Made by a program: the position numbers and the translations under genes
Part shown: positions 32,301 to 38,905 of the stretch, piece after piece
Position numbering within the stretch: position 1 is the first letter of the stretch
Layout: every line of letters starts with the position of its first letter
The notes under the pieces: model-generated
What the model was told of the DNA's origin: nothing
Database searches by the model: none
What the model saw: only the letters and a program-made list of their open reading frames with translations
From: Nematopogon swammerdamellus
Taxonomy: Eukaryota; Arthropoda; Insecta; Lepidoptera; Adelidae
Reading direction: 5' to 3'
Assembly: GCA_946902875.1 (NCBI GenBank)
Contig: OX336340.1
Coordinates: 9,405,566 to 9,469,565, forward strand
DNA: 64,000 nucleotides

Positions 32301-32366
32301 GGCACGAGCCTGTTACAAATATTCTTGGGGATTCGTATGCCGATTAGGGTCAACAACAGCTGGTAA
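14164..32366 (+). CDS. GGCX: Vitamin K-dependent gamma-glutamyl carboxylase, complete gene (8 coding exons)
   Basis: Coding segments: 14164-14323, 15035-15190, 24578-24743, 25073-25258, 26944-27107, 29031-29401, 31058-31604, 31951-32366. Joined they give 2166 nt, 721 residues plus stop, with every junction in phase and every intron GT..AG. Known: GGCX is a polytopic ER membrane enzyme that uses reduced vitamin K, CO2 and O2 to convert Glu to gamma-carboxy-Glu while forming vitamin K epoxide. Against my memory of human GGCX (758 aa), Lys199 aligns with catalytic Lys218, His141 with His160, Cys80 and Cys466 with the Cys99-Cys450 disulfide, and Leu410 with Leu394. Insects lack vertebrate-type clotting, so its substrates here are unknown. 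Odd: a luminal insertion with a CxxC (Cys482, Cys485) and large repeat-filled introns (intron 2 is 9.4 kb). Confidence 0.95.
14400..14590 (-). pseudogene. RTE-type LINE C-terminal fragment in GGCX intron 1
   Basis: On the minus strand, LHWRPWTGKRRVGRPHA in one frame and WFRTAEDWDDRRKLE..GYVQQ-stop in another. Known: (E)WRPr-gkR-vGRPp-RW-D and W...AeDR-RWR-l-EaYVQQW are the conserved end of lepidopteran RTE retrotransposon ORFs. Frameshifted and short. Related copies are at 34425-34631 and 46955-47150. Confidence 0.65.
14588..14880. repeat. Third, diverged partial copy of the 2.3 kb element
   Basis: GGGAGGTCATAAGTCCTTTTCATGG through TCGATACCACGTGACACCTGACAAAAGG-like sequence matches 12265-12560 with perhaps 10-15% differences and small deletions. 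It abuts the RTE fragment directly. It shows that the element family is older than the near-identical pair. Confidence 0.8.
15035..15190 (+). CDS. GGCX: GGCX coding exon 2 (residues 54-105)
   Basis: Acceptor GCAG at 15031-15034, donor GTGAGT at 15191, phase 1 in and out. Encodes LTMLLDIPEERGGS-MDRRW, then DCHFPLL with Cys80, then a hydrophobic span MPYMALVYITMWL. LDIPqERG is a GGCX signature; Cys80 corresponds to human Cys99 of the interdomain disulfide. Confidence 0.95.
17546..17785 (-). mobile_element. SINE body with A-tail, minus orientation
   Basis: T-run (about 22 T, the A-tail on the minus strand), then ATGGAAACTGACACGGTTGGC, CATAACACCGGGTGAACTTGG, CTGAACTGGACGGAAAACAC, CGTTTCGACCGACC and CAGTGCGGTGGTACCA, the family body in reverse. 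The head is missing. It sits in the spacer of the palindrome. Confidence 0.7.
18060..18185 (+). repeat. CTGCATCTCTCCCCGTG repeat head, isolated copy
   Basis: CCACTGCATCTCTCCCCGTGCATGTCGTAAAAG followed by CACCCTGGCACGGTCC. The first block is also the outermost head of the SINE copies at 28128, 36205 and 41878, so this is a separate fragment of a repeat that shares that head. Confidence 0.5.
20543..20680. repeat. GTAGTGCCACGGTTAAAAT inverted motif cluster, left
   Basis: Four alternating copies of GTGGCACTAC / GTAGTGC(C/T)ACGG with TTAAAATTAATTTACC linkers. The mirror cluster is at 24166-24245. Confidence 0.7.
21467..22911. mobile_element. 1.4 kb foldback element, Helitron-like ends, inverted minisatellite
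   Basis: Left end CTGTTGCCCGCGGCATCGCTCGCG, right end CACGTGAGCGAATCCGCGGGCAACAGCTAG followed by T. At 21500-22200 are about ten units of 60-75 bp built on GAAAGTAAGTAACTAAGGGCGAGGCCGAAGGCCGAGCT; the right end has reversed units (CAGCTCGGCCTTCGGCCTCGC). Same family as 9473-10107. Between the two minisatellites lies the retroelement domain at 22261-22684. Confidence 0.7.
22261..22684 (+). pseudogene. C-terminal nuclease-like domain of a non-LTR retrotransposon
   Basis: Seen: about 140 codons open to a stop, with ANIPCILEPCGYSRLDGKRP then D-A-I-T, LVPWTKGSSLMWDATC, LAPSH, an Ala-rich helix, FVAFAVETIGPW and LAIQRGNAASALRTF-stop. Known: RSDGKRPDG(12-15)WD-T and a final RGNAASVLGT recur at the C-end of metazoan non-LTR retrotransposon proteins. 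Inference: the spacing RPD..WDAT resembles a restriction-like (PD-(D/E)XK) nuclease core. The 5' part is truncated; a poly-A-like signal and AT-rich 3' tail follow. It is well preserved compared with other fragments here. A shorter relative is at 51160-51297 on the minus strand. Confidence 0.6.
23191..24155 (+). pseudogene. CR1-like LINE, RT C-terminus plus 3' UTR with (AATAC)n tail
   Basis: Seen: frame 23191-23382 gives HDNRSKNNIQITKHRSSKM and IRLYNK; after a one-base shift KIPEEVKNL--PLFKKHLK and AKKAYYS follow to 23482. Known: TRhk--l..(f)..G--lYN-LP--ik-...FK--lk..Ll-kayYs closes CR1/Jockey-type RT proteins. Downstream, CTTTGTAGTCAGAACTCTCAG, GAAGTTTCTTGTCGGTTCTTCTTCG and AACAAATTGTGACAAGTTCG match the inverted copy at 49240-49480, then an ACAATACAATACAATA tail ends at about 24155. 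Confidence 0.6.
24166..24245. repeat. GTAGTGCCACGGTTAAAAT inverted motif cluster, right
   Basis: AGTAGTGCTACGGTTAATAAATTTTAACCGTGGCACTACTAGTAGTGC and CGGGTAGTGCCACGGTCAA: mirror of the cluster at 20543. It also forms its own stem, CCGTGGCACTACTAGTAGTGC. Confidence 0.7.
24578..24743 (+). CDS. GGCX: GGCX coding exon 3 (residues 106-160)
   Basis: Acceptor TTCCAG at 24572-24577, donor GTGAGC at 24744; phase 1 in, phase 2 out. Encodes GALGVTLGYRYR, a membrane span, PYWYILL, then FWNNHSYLFGL. His141 matches human His160 and Trp138 matches human Trp157, a known disease position. An internal CTAG at 24583-24586 could mimic an acceptor, but the upstream CAG restores the conserved GALG. Confidence 0.95.
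25073..25258 (+). CDS. GGCX: GGCX coding exon 4 (residues 161-222), catalytic lysine
   Basis: Acceptor CAG at 25070-25072, donor GTAACA at 25259; phase 2 in and out. Encodes LSVDAYVT, RPVPQWNYTVLKYQ, then FFILYFVAGVKKGSAEW and LSRHWVFDPF. The VAGVKK block holds Lys199, aligned with human Lys218, the base that deprotonates vitamin K hydroquinone. The acceptor was chosen from several AG sites because it alone keeps phase and restores SVD. Confidence 0.95.
25294..25775. repeat. TTCCGTA-family MITE in GGCX intron 4
   Basis: Starts TTTCCGTATCCCGAACGGAAGCC with a GTCTGTCCGTCC run and GAACCGTAATAG; ends GATACGGAAACCTCCGTGCGCGAG and AAACTCGCACTTGACC. The left part recurs at 38695-38905 and the right part, inverted, at 51905-51955. 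It contains a doubled segment CAATTGCCA-CGACCTCATTGAGG (about 25618 and 25660). Confidence 0.6.
26108..26385. repeat. 0.28 kb foldback MITE in GGCX intron 4
   Basis: Arms of about 125 bp: ACTGTTTTAAAAAACATTGCACC..., GTGTTAAATAATATTT, ATTCATATTCGGACCCTTGAG, GGTACAAAAGCAC on the left and their complements on the right around a loop of about 30 bases containing ACGGGTCCATC. A microsatellite ACATACATAC and AGTAGTCGGTTAAAT tail (26600-26765) belong to a different repeat. Confidence 0.75.
26944..27107 (+). CDS. GGCX: GGCX coding exon 5 (residues 223-277)
   Basis: Acceptor TTTCAG at 26938-26943, donor GTAATC at 27108; phase 2 in, phase 1 out. Encodes VFLTPEQTDYLVVHWFAFVFDL, a membrane segment, then AAFHLMNTRLFSI. 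H-(C/L)-MN-(Q/R)LFSIG is diagnostic of GGCX. Confidence 0.95.
27237..27580 (+). mobile_element. Composite tRNA/5S-like SINE, nearly complete copy (GGCX intron 5)
   Basis: Head: CAGCCTCGGTAAGTGGTGCGG, GTTAAGCTGAGAGCGGTCATTACTTGGATGGGTGACCGC, CGTGGTTAGGATTCCACG. Body: GTAGGCCCCTTCCCTTC, TGGTAGGGTTTATCCCGCCC, GGTACCACCGCACTGAAT, CCGGTGTTATGGGCTGACAT, GATGTTGTAGGTGATGTAGC, then a short A-run. The A box has lost four bases (TAAGTGG for TAGCTCAGTGG). Confidence 0.75.
28128..28465 (+). mobile_element. SINE copy with alternative head, A-tail (GGCX intron 5)
   Basis: Head is GTGTGGGGCCGGTACTTTAAAAG, CCACTGCATCTCTCCCCGTG and AAAAGGCGACTAAGGGATATGACTCCC, joined straight to the body TAGGTGGTAGGGTTTAACCC... 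and ending CAGTTTCCATAAAAAAAAAGG. The tRNA/5S-like block is absent from this copy, so the family has two head layouts. Confidence 0.7.
28505..28645 (-). mobile_element. Diverged SINE body fragment, minus orientation
   Basis: CATGTCAGTGATTCCCGTTGGTCGTGCCGG, GTTGAACTGGACGGAAAAAA, CCGTTTCGACCGACC: the same body in reverse, with more changes. It lies tail to tail with the copy at 28128-28465, forming an inverted SINE pair within one intron. Confidence 0.65.
29031..29401 (+). CDS. GGCX: GGCX coding exon 6 (residues 278-401)
   Basis: Acceptor TTGCAG at 29025-29030, donor GTAGGT at 29402; phase 1 in, phase 0 out. Encodes GMFPWVCLATMPLFYPVDWPRR, a long charged linker (about residues 300-385, rich in K/E/N/D), then a membrane span ending AFLPFSHFITK. 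The linker is a typically variable cytosolic loop of the family. Confidence 0.93.
29930..30841 (+). mobile_element. Internally deleted mariner element (GGCX intron 6)
   Basis: Terminal inverted repeats TCTGTCAAAAAAGTACCAGG (left) and CCGGTACTTTCTTGACAGA (right) in a TA-rich flank. The element is about 0.9 kb where intact mariners are near 1.3 kb. It carries the transposase remnant at 30102-30790. It is inserted in the sense direction of GGCX. Confidence 0.85.
30102..30790 (+). pseudogene. Mariner transposase remnant (DD34D family)
   Basis: Seen: an N-terminal helix-turn-helix part (KMLQKAYG, RVHEWYSAFKSGR) and the linker DLPRSGRPST, then SLREIAAQLSVSHESIRTIL and DLNCLQKL; the frame then breaks and resumes as NEFLAKNSTN, QPPYSPDMAPAD, CFDNW, SEGTYFEGDS. 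Known: the first two catalytic aspartates of mariner lie in the missing middle; only the third (SPD-aPaD) remains. It cannot encode an active enzyme. Confidence 0.85.
31058..31604 (+). CDS. GGCX: GGCX coding exon 7 (residues 402-583), with CxxC insertion
   Basis: Acceptor CGACAG at 31052-31057, donor GTAATG at 31605; phase 0 in, phase 1 out. Encodes GYNNWTNGLYGYSWDMMV, LQPGAWTPNDRW, HQYAHC (Cys466, human Cys450), then an extra stretch of about 25 residues with ACERCGDEAATDWD before YIDVWCSMNGRFQQRMFDP and WSPF. This is the largest exon and the start of the luminal domain. The insertion adds a CxxC pair that the human protein lacks at this place. Confidence 0.95.
31951..32366 (+). CDS. GGCX: GGCX coding exon 8 (residues 584-721), stop
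   Basis: Acceptor TTTTTCAG at 31943-31950, stop TAA at 32364-32366. Encodes YHLQNFIAPELTNVTL, LDGQV, FHTVHAVGDAPACYVYIF (the family's beta-rich luminal end), then a shorter, basic and amphipathic tail TFFKLVGTSLLQIFLGIRMP. Two N-glycosylation sequons are visible (N-V-T, N-N-T). The C-tail is shorter than in human. Confidence 0.93.
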
Positions 32367-32402
32367 ATGTTACTTCGCCATATTGCCATAATATTTACAT
32401 GA

Positions 32403-32408
32403 AATAAA
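32403..32408 (+). promoter_or_regulatory. GGCX: GGCX polyadenylation signal (AATAAA)
   Basis: Canonical AATAAA 37 bases after the stop codon, with a TTGTGTGG/T-rich segment shortly after. A short 3' UTR is inferred. Confidence 0.6.
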
Positions 32409-32821
32409 AACAATTATGTGTGGTAAAACCGGCTTCAGTTTATTTGACGTTGAAAAAACATATTTAAATACTCCTAAGCAAGCGTTATGCTTACGTCACT
32501 GCAAACGAGTCCCAAGAACCCGTTCACGACTATTATTTATTTTATGTTGATGGGCAAGTGGGTAGATACCGCTACCACTTAATTTTTTTTACGCAGATTC
32601 ACCGAACAAGAAGACCTCTGATAATTTAACGTTAAACCCATTACACAGCTTTAGTTTAAATGTTATTAGGTAGTTTACTTTCCAGTATCACTGACTATAC
32701 ACAACACATTAATATACTTGCACATTTGGCACACGAACATTTCAACAATAGGCATTTCTCTCAAAAAAATTGTCAATTAATTTGAAAGCGGACATGTGAA
32801 AATATTCTTCTTTTTGTAATT

Positions 32822-33240
32822 TTTAGGGTTCCATAGCTAGTTATGCTGGCCTGGCGGAACCCTTATGAAATCAATCAGGTGTCTGCCGGTCCGTCGGTCC
32901 GTCCAGGCGCGTGCAAAGCCCATCCTAGCAAGATCTGTGAAAAGAAACTTAGAAGGGAAAAATAAAAGTATCGCACTCACGCCAGCAGGCAGAGCGTCGC
33001 GTCGCGAGAGACATGAAAATATGCTAGGATTTTCCATGGACGCTGTGAAAACGGACTTTTCTCTTTGGGTAGCGAATTGGAAGCGCGAAGTACAGAAGAG
33101 TGGTGTGCTGCCTGAGTCAGTGATCGAGACAATAGATGTTTGTGACGCAGTCTTGTACCCTGCCATACGCTCTATTCTTCACGTTTTAACTACATTACTA
33201 GTAAGCATAGCCAAGGAAGTGACGTGTGCCTTAGATAGAA
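32822..33240 (+). pseudogene. hAT-type transposase C-terminal remnant in a TAGGGTTCC repeat
   Basis: Starts TTTTTAGGGTTCCATAGC with CGGTCCGTCGGTCCGTCC. The frame then reads FSMDAVKTDFSLWVANW, LPESVIETIDVCDAVLYPAI, RSILHVLTTLLVSIA. Known: hAT transposases of the THAP9/52K-repressor-like group end with e--lW--kW, P---ieal--Cd---yPni--LL-il-tLPvs-A-eRSFS, the dimerisation region. The ERSFS part is lost after VSIA. The rest of the transposase is missing. Confidence 0.6.
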
Positions 33241-33342
33241 GCCGCATGCTTGTGAGTGAAGAAAGTCGGGGCTCGCACTGCTTCACACACCACACCTATC
33301 CTTGTTCATACACCCATTCCAATGTACCTAACAATGTAAGGA

Positions 33343-33412
33343 GGATGGGCACTTTGGTACACCCCTCCAATAGCATACTCATTGCTATTGGAGGGGTGTA
33401 CCAAAGTGCCCA
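33343..33412. repeat. Perfect 29 bp hairpin with a distal partial repeat
   Basis: GGGCACTTTGGTACACCCCTCCAATAGCA pairs fully with its inverse across a 7-base loop TACTCAT. A degenerate inverse, GCTATTGGGGGCTATACCAGAG..GCCCATCCTCC, lies at 34084-34133, so one arm may be the end of a 0.8 kb element (33337-34135). Confidence 0.75.
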
Positions 33413-33469
33413 GTGTGTACATGGTTGAATTGGGTTTTTAAAGTAGATCAATAGTTACTATGGGCGCTT

Positions 33470-33692
33470 CGGCCAAATCGTTGTTCGTTCGGAGATATAG
33501 TGATCTGTCTGTCGCTCTGTCTGTCCGCTTATAACTTGAGAACCACTGAACCGATTTTAATACAGTTTGTTTCTATGAATAGCTTGATTCTTCCCATCAA
33601 TTATAAGCTACTTAGCATCACGCTAAATGGCTTATGAGGTTAGCAGAGAAGTCAAATATGTGAGCGGGCGGAGCCGCAGGCAAAGCTAGTCA
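33470..33692 (+). mobile_element. Helitron-like 3' end with CTAG
   Basis: CGTTCGGAGATATAGTGATC, AACTTGAGAACCACTGAACCG and a terminal GTGAGCGGGCGGAGCCGCAGGCAAAGCTAG followed by T. The same terminal style is at 22911, 43292 and 51345. No Rep/helicase coding sequence. Confidence 0.5.
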
Positions 33693-34424
33693 TTAATACT
33701 AATAATAAATCAATCAGTAAGGGATGGTCATGGAGTAAGTTACTTTGTTTTATGAGATACTGCGTTTGTAGGCTCTGTTTATGATAATAAAACTGAATTA
33801 ACGATTTTTAGAAATATTTTCTGTATGTATGTTCCTACATAACTCTTAAACCGATCATCTGAATTCGATGAAACTTAGTACACGCACATTTAGCAATACG
33901 AAACACAGGATAGATAAAATAAAATTCACTTCCGGTTACGCTAAGAAGGTGATATATAGAAAAAACTGTACATTTATATTTCATACGCAGAATAGCTCCG
34001 ATCCGACAACAATTGGAAACTTGCGCACCAGTGCATAGTTATGTACATAAAATTACCTTTCTATTCTATTGATATATAATTAATTGCTATTGGGGGCTAT
34101 ACCAGAGTTCATACATTTTTGCCCATCCTCCTTTAAACCACAAACTAGAGGTCACGATTTAAAATAAAAACTAGAGTTGTTTTAATAGTTTGATTTACAT
34201 TACATAATAAATCGAAAAATTTAAGTATTGATCGCCTTTTATTTTCTTAAACCCCAGCAACATTTTCCTTTGTGAACCCCTCCGCGCAAAAAAAAAACGC
34301 GGGCAGTGGGCACGCGCCTACTACGTCCTTCCGAAGCTCTCGCTCGATAGAGGGCAGTGTTAATAGTATTTTGTAACTTAACCCTTAATACAATGACTTA
34401 AGGTTACATTTTAAATCATCATCA

Positions 34425-34650
34425 TCAGCCTGTATCGGTCCACTGCTGGACATAGGCCTCTCCCAAGGCACGCCACCACACGCGGTCTTCCGCTCTTCTC
34501 ATCCATCCACTCCCGGCTACCTTTTTTAGGTCATCTGTCCACCTAGCCGGGGGGCGTCCCACGCTACGTTTGCTTGTACGTGGCCTCCATTCGAGCACCC
34601 GTCTACCCCATCGGTTGTCGGTTGTCAACATTTTAAATAATTAAATAAAA
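34425..34650 (-). pseudogene. RTE-type LINE C-terminus
   Basis: Minus strand reads NRWGRRVLEWRPRTSKRSVGRP, PARWTDDLKKVAG, RAEDRVWWRALGEAYVQQWTDTG-stop, then a CATCATCAT-type repeat at its 3' end (34418-34428 on plus). This is the classic end of lepidopteran RTE ORFs, cut off upstream. It is the best preserved of three copies in the window. Confidence 0.8.
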
Positions 34651-35531
34651 CAGCAGACTGGCACATTAGAAATATTGTTAGACTAGGCTGCTGTTCTGTT
34701 TGTTAGAAACAGCAAGAATAAAACAACAGACTAGCACGTTAGAAATATTATAATAGACTAGACTGCTGTTTGTTAGAAAAAGCAACAGCAACAATATAAC
34801 AGTTGACAGCAGTATAGCAGTGCGGGCTCGTTGCTTACAAGTAGTGTGGGAAACCAAGAGGATGGACCCCCACATAAATTCCTCAGCCAAATTTGACTTT
34901 ACAATACGATGAAGTATCATGAATTAAACCTATTTTATAAAAATCCAAAAAATATTCATAACAGAAGTTAGGTATTTTTACCTAAAATCTTATATCGTTG
35001 ATATCTTTGTTCGGAAAAATCCTCAGTCTAAACTTTCTTCACCAGAAATATTCATGTAAAGCATGAAAACTATATGTGAAATATCCAAAAAATATTCCTA
35101 GTAGAAACAACGAAATTTTGATAAAATATGTTTTTTTAATATAACTTCCAGCGGAAAATTTCTCAGTCAAATTTTTTCACTGGAATGACGTTTTATTGTC
35201 GTTTTATACTTACAACATGAAAATCCAAAAAATATACCATCTAACTATATTTTTTTCAGAAATTACCTTTTTATTCGCAGTGGAAAATTCCTCAGTCCAT
35301 TTTTTTTATTGAAATAATTACAAAATTGTCTATTCTTTCAACTACGAAAAAATCCAAAAAAAATATCACGGGCATTAAAAGTTATAAACATTTCACAAAG
35401 AAAGATTTTGAATGTTTAGCAATTTCAGAACGCGCGCGGTTCAAGCGGGCTGCGGGGGTGTGGGGGACTCGCGCCGCCGCACCTGGCATTTTCTATCGTC
35501 GTCGTACAATTCCCTCAAAACTGAAATGGCG

Positions 35532-35699
35532 CTCGACCTACCTGCGCAGTCAACGAATTTTAGGTCATCACTCGTAGATCATAGGGTAGATAATTGCTTC
35601 ACTGCACATGCGCGAACCAAAGAAGCGAGCGACATTAAAGTCTACCCTATGTTCTACGAATTATGACCTAAAATTACTTGACTGCGCAGGTAGGTCGAG
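35532..35699. repeat. Inverted repeat, 35 bp arms
   Basis: CTCGACCTACCTGCGCAGTC-AACGAATTTTAGGTCAT and its inverse (ATGACCTAAAATT-ACTTGACTGCGCAGGTAGGTCGAG) flank a core with a second stem, GATCATAGGGTAGA / TCTACCCTATGTTC. MITE-like. Confidence 0.7.
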
Positions 35700-36204
35700 C
35701 TGCATTATAGTTCTGAGGTAACTGTGGGTATCACGTGGTATCACTCGCGTTCGGCGCGTGTATCTATCTGCACAATACATTGATAGTTTGTGTTGTGTGT
35801 GTGTCGAACGAATGTGATGTGTTGTCTATATCGCAGCGCAGCGCACTCGTATTTAAAATGAATGTGTAAGATAAATGTTTAATGGATGGATGAACAACAT
35901 TTCTATGTAGTTTTCGTGTGTAGTGAGTGTTGCACCTATTTAAGAAGTAGGTACAGTACCCGGCAGTAAATAATGAACATCGAGCTTTAGAAAGAAACAA
36001 TCCAGTTGTAGACTGTTGTTGATGTGCGAGAGGGATCTCGCACATAGACGTGCGAGTTCGTGCGATAGAGACGGCGACTGCCGGTACCTTACCGGTACCG
36101 GGGCCCGTCCGTCTTCCGGGTCGGCGCACCACTAACCTGAGCAGCAAGCGATGAAGCTAGGGTCCAGGCTTTGCCCGTGAATCACCACAGCCACCCTTCA
36201 CGCT

Positions 36205-36527
36205 CTTTTTTTTATGGATGCTGACACGGTTGGCTACATCATCCGTGATGTCAGCCCATAACACCGGGTGAACTTGGTGCCACGTCAGTGCTTCCCTTCT
36301 ATCGTGCCGGCTACACTGAACTGGACGGAAAACACAAACTATTTACATAGCCGTTTCGACCGACCTTTCATTCAGTGCGGTGGTACCAACCCGGGCGGGC
36401 TAAACCCTACCACCTAGTAATATAAGAAGGGAGTCATATCCCTTAGTCGCCTTTTACCACATACACGGGGAGAGATGCAGTGGGGCTATCCTTTTAATGT
36501 ATCCTTTTAATGTACCGGCACCACACG
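36205..36527 (-). mobile_element. SINE copy with alternative head, minus orientation
   Basis: T-run, ATGGATGCTGACACGGTTGGC, the body in reverse, then GGGAGTCATATCCCTTAGTCGCC, CACGGGGAGAGATGCAGTGG and CCGGCACCACACGGTAC at its head. Like 28128, it has no tRNA/5S block. It ends directly against the LINE endonuclease at 36555. Confidence 0.75.
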
Positions 36528-36554
36528 GTACGGTCTTTCCCCCCTCTTATAAAA

Positions 36555-38250
36555 TCATGGCAGTACAAAGAAAGAACAAGGTTCAATCAGCGGTGCACAC
36601 CCCTACACCACTATGTAGCGTCGACTCGACCAACATGCGGCGGTTGCACAGCAATCTTAATGCCGTCCATCACCACCTGGAGACGATGAAGCCGACCTTG
36701 CTTTTTCTGACGGAAACGCAAATATCTCGCCCTGCCGACACTTCTTACCTGCACTACCCCGGCTACACCCTGGAAGAAGCCTTCCGCTCGCGAGCCGGGG
36801 TCTGCCTGTTTGTCAGGGCGGATATTTGCTGTCGTCGCCTGCGCTGCATTGAGGACTGCGAGCTTTCAATACTCTGAGCCCACGTGGATCTGGGAACGGT
36901 GTCGCGGGTGTACGCCTGTCTCTACAGGTCGCACTCTGGCAGCGCGTAGACAGCTCGGTTATTCGAGTACCTGAGTGGAGCGGTAGACAAAGTCCAAGAG
37001 CGGTTCCCCACCGCGGATTTGGTTCTCCTTGGAGACTTCATTGCCCATCACGAGGCATGGCTAGGCTCCAGGAGAAATACCTTTGCGGGGAGAGCCGCCT
37101 ACGACTTAGCCCTGACGCATGACCTTTCTCAACTGGTAGACCAGCCCACCAGGCTGCCAGATATAGACGGTCATGCACCCTCTCTGCTGGATCTTCTGCT
37201 GACGACGAACCCCACTGGATATAAGGTCGCAGTGAGAGCCCCGCTGGGTTCTTCTGATCACTGTATAGTGGGGTCCACGGTGCCATTTTCGCCTCCTCAG
37301 TCCCGTACTTGAGGAACGCGTTGAATTTGGCTCTACGCGTTCGCAGATTGGGATGGGATGCGAGAACACTTTGCATCCTACCCTTGGAGAGATATCTGCT
37401 TCAGTTCGGAGGATCCGTCGCAATGCGCTAATACCGTTTCCGAGGTGGATCTGGGGGCAATGGAAATGTTTATTCCCTGGCGCCTCTGCCCACCTCGGTG
37501 GTAAAAGCCAAACATGGTACAGCCGCGACTGTGCTGATGCTGTCGCAGCTAAATGCGCAGCTTATCGTGCATGGTCGCGCGCTCGTGCCGGACGTGATTC
37601 AAACGTATCTGAACTGAAGAAGGAATACAACCGCCTCTCCAGATCCTGCAAAAGGGTTATTGCCAGGACCAAATTTGACCACATTGGCAGAATCGGCGAT
37701 AGACTGAACCAGCACCCAATTGGGAGCCGTGAGTTCTGGTCTCTCGCCAAATCTGTCGAGTCGAATTTCTGCCGCTCCTCTCTTCTACCTGTCCTGGAGG
37801 CTCACTTGCCCACTCCGCAAAGGAGAAAACCGACTTACTGGTATCTCTCTTTGCGAGGAACTCCAACCTGGACCATGGGGGTGCCACTCCCCCATCCATA
37901 CCTAGGTGTGAGAACTCCTAGGTATGCTCCGGAGCTGACACCAGTGCTGACGCGCCTATTCCGTCCCATCTCTCCTACTTCAATATGGCCTACGCCAAGG
38001 AAGGAGCGGCAGAAACTCGACTCGACAGATTTGGCAAGAGACCAAAACTCACGACTCCCAGTTGGGTGCTGGTTCAGTCTATCGCCGATTCTGCCGATGT
38101 ATTCAAATTTGGCCCTGGCAATAGACCTCTTGCTGGATCTGGAGAGGCGGTTGTATTCCTTCCTCGATTCCTTCTTTAGTTCAAGTACATTTGGATATTG
38201 CGCTTTGGACTTTGCGCATCGAGAGATGTTCCATAGGATGAGGCACGCCA
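36555..38250 (+). pseudogene. Broken CR1/Jockey-like LINE: endonuclease and inverted-duplicated linker
   Basis: Seen: an AP-endonuclease domain, NMRRLHSNLNAVHHHLET, LLFLTETQ, YPGYTLEEAF, GVCLFVR, VYACLYRSHSG, LVLLGDFIAHHEAWLGS, LLDLLLT, APLGSSDHCIV. It is interrupted by stops (36876, 36948) and frameshifts. The usual GDFNAHH is GDFIAHH, so the active-site Asn is gone. After the linker ELKKEYNRLSRSCKR..NQHP-GSREFWSLAKSVES (37604-37790), the same segment returns on the minus strand at about 37970-38190. The RT catalytic core is absent. Confidence 0.8.
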
Positions 38251-38694
38251 TCAGGTCTTGTCACTTTGGCAGGTGCGGTGGGGTGGGACACATCCACCAC
38301 TGGCTGACACCTCCGCAGGTTCTTTATCTGTATCGGGGAGGGATTGAGAAGCCACTGGGTACACCCATACCAAATAACGTCCCAGCTCCTCACGGGGCAC
38401 GGCTACTTCCGGGACGAACTGAATCGAGATTTGTAAGTGCGGAAACGGAAGGGAGGATGCCGACCGCGGAGTATGTCACTTCACTGTGTGCTGTACGAGG
38501 ATGAAAGTAATAAAAATATACCTGTCTTATAGCTGCGTCTGTGGTCACTCGAAGATTACTATAGAAAATATATCTTAATATGCCTTGCTCAGTGATAGCT
38601 AGTAATAAATAAATAAGTCGATGGCCTTGCTATGATTTATATTAATATATATTATAGCTTCGTTTGTGATGGGCTAATGTGATATTATGTTTTA

Positions 38695-38905
38695 TACCCA
38701 TTTTTTAGGTTTCCGTATCCCGTACGGAAGCCTATTACTAAGCCTACACCGTCTGTCTGTCTGTCCGTCCGTCTGTCTGTCCGAGGGCTGTATCTCTAGA
38801 ACCGTAATAGGTAGCCCGTTGAAATTTTCACAGAACATGTGTTATTATGGCGGATATAGCTACAAATAATAAAACATAGAAAACGTAAAAAATGAAGGGG
38901 GGTTA
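38695..38905 (+). repeat. TTTCCGTA-family MITE, left part
   Basis: TTAGGTTTCCGTATCCCGTACGGAAGCCTATTACTAAGCC, GTCTGTCCGTCC run, GAACCGTAATAGGTAGCCCG, TATGGCGGATATAG: close match to 25294-25500. The right part is missing. Confidence 0.65.
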
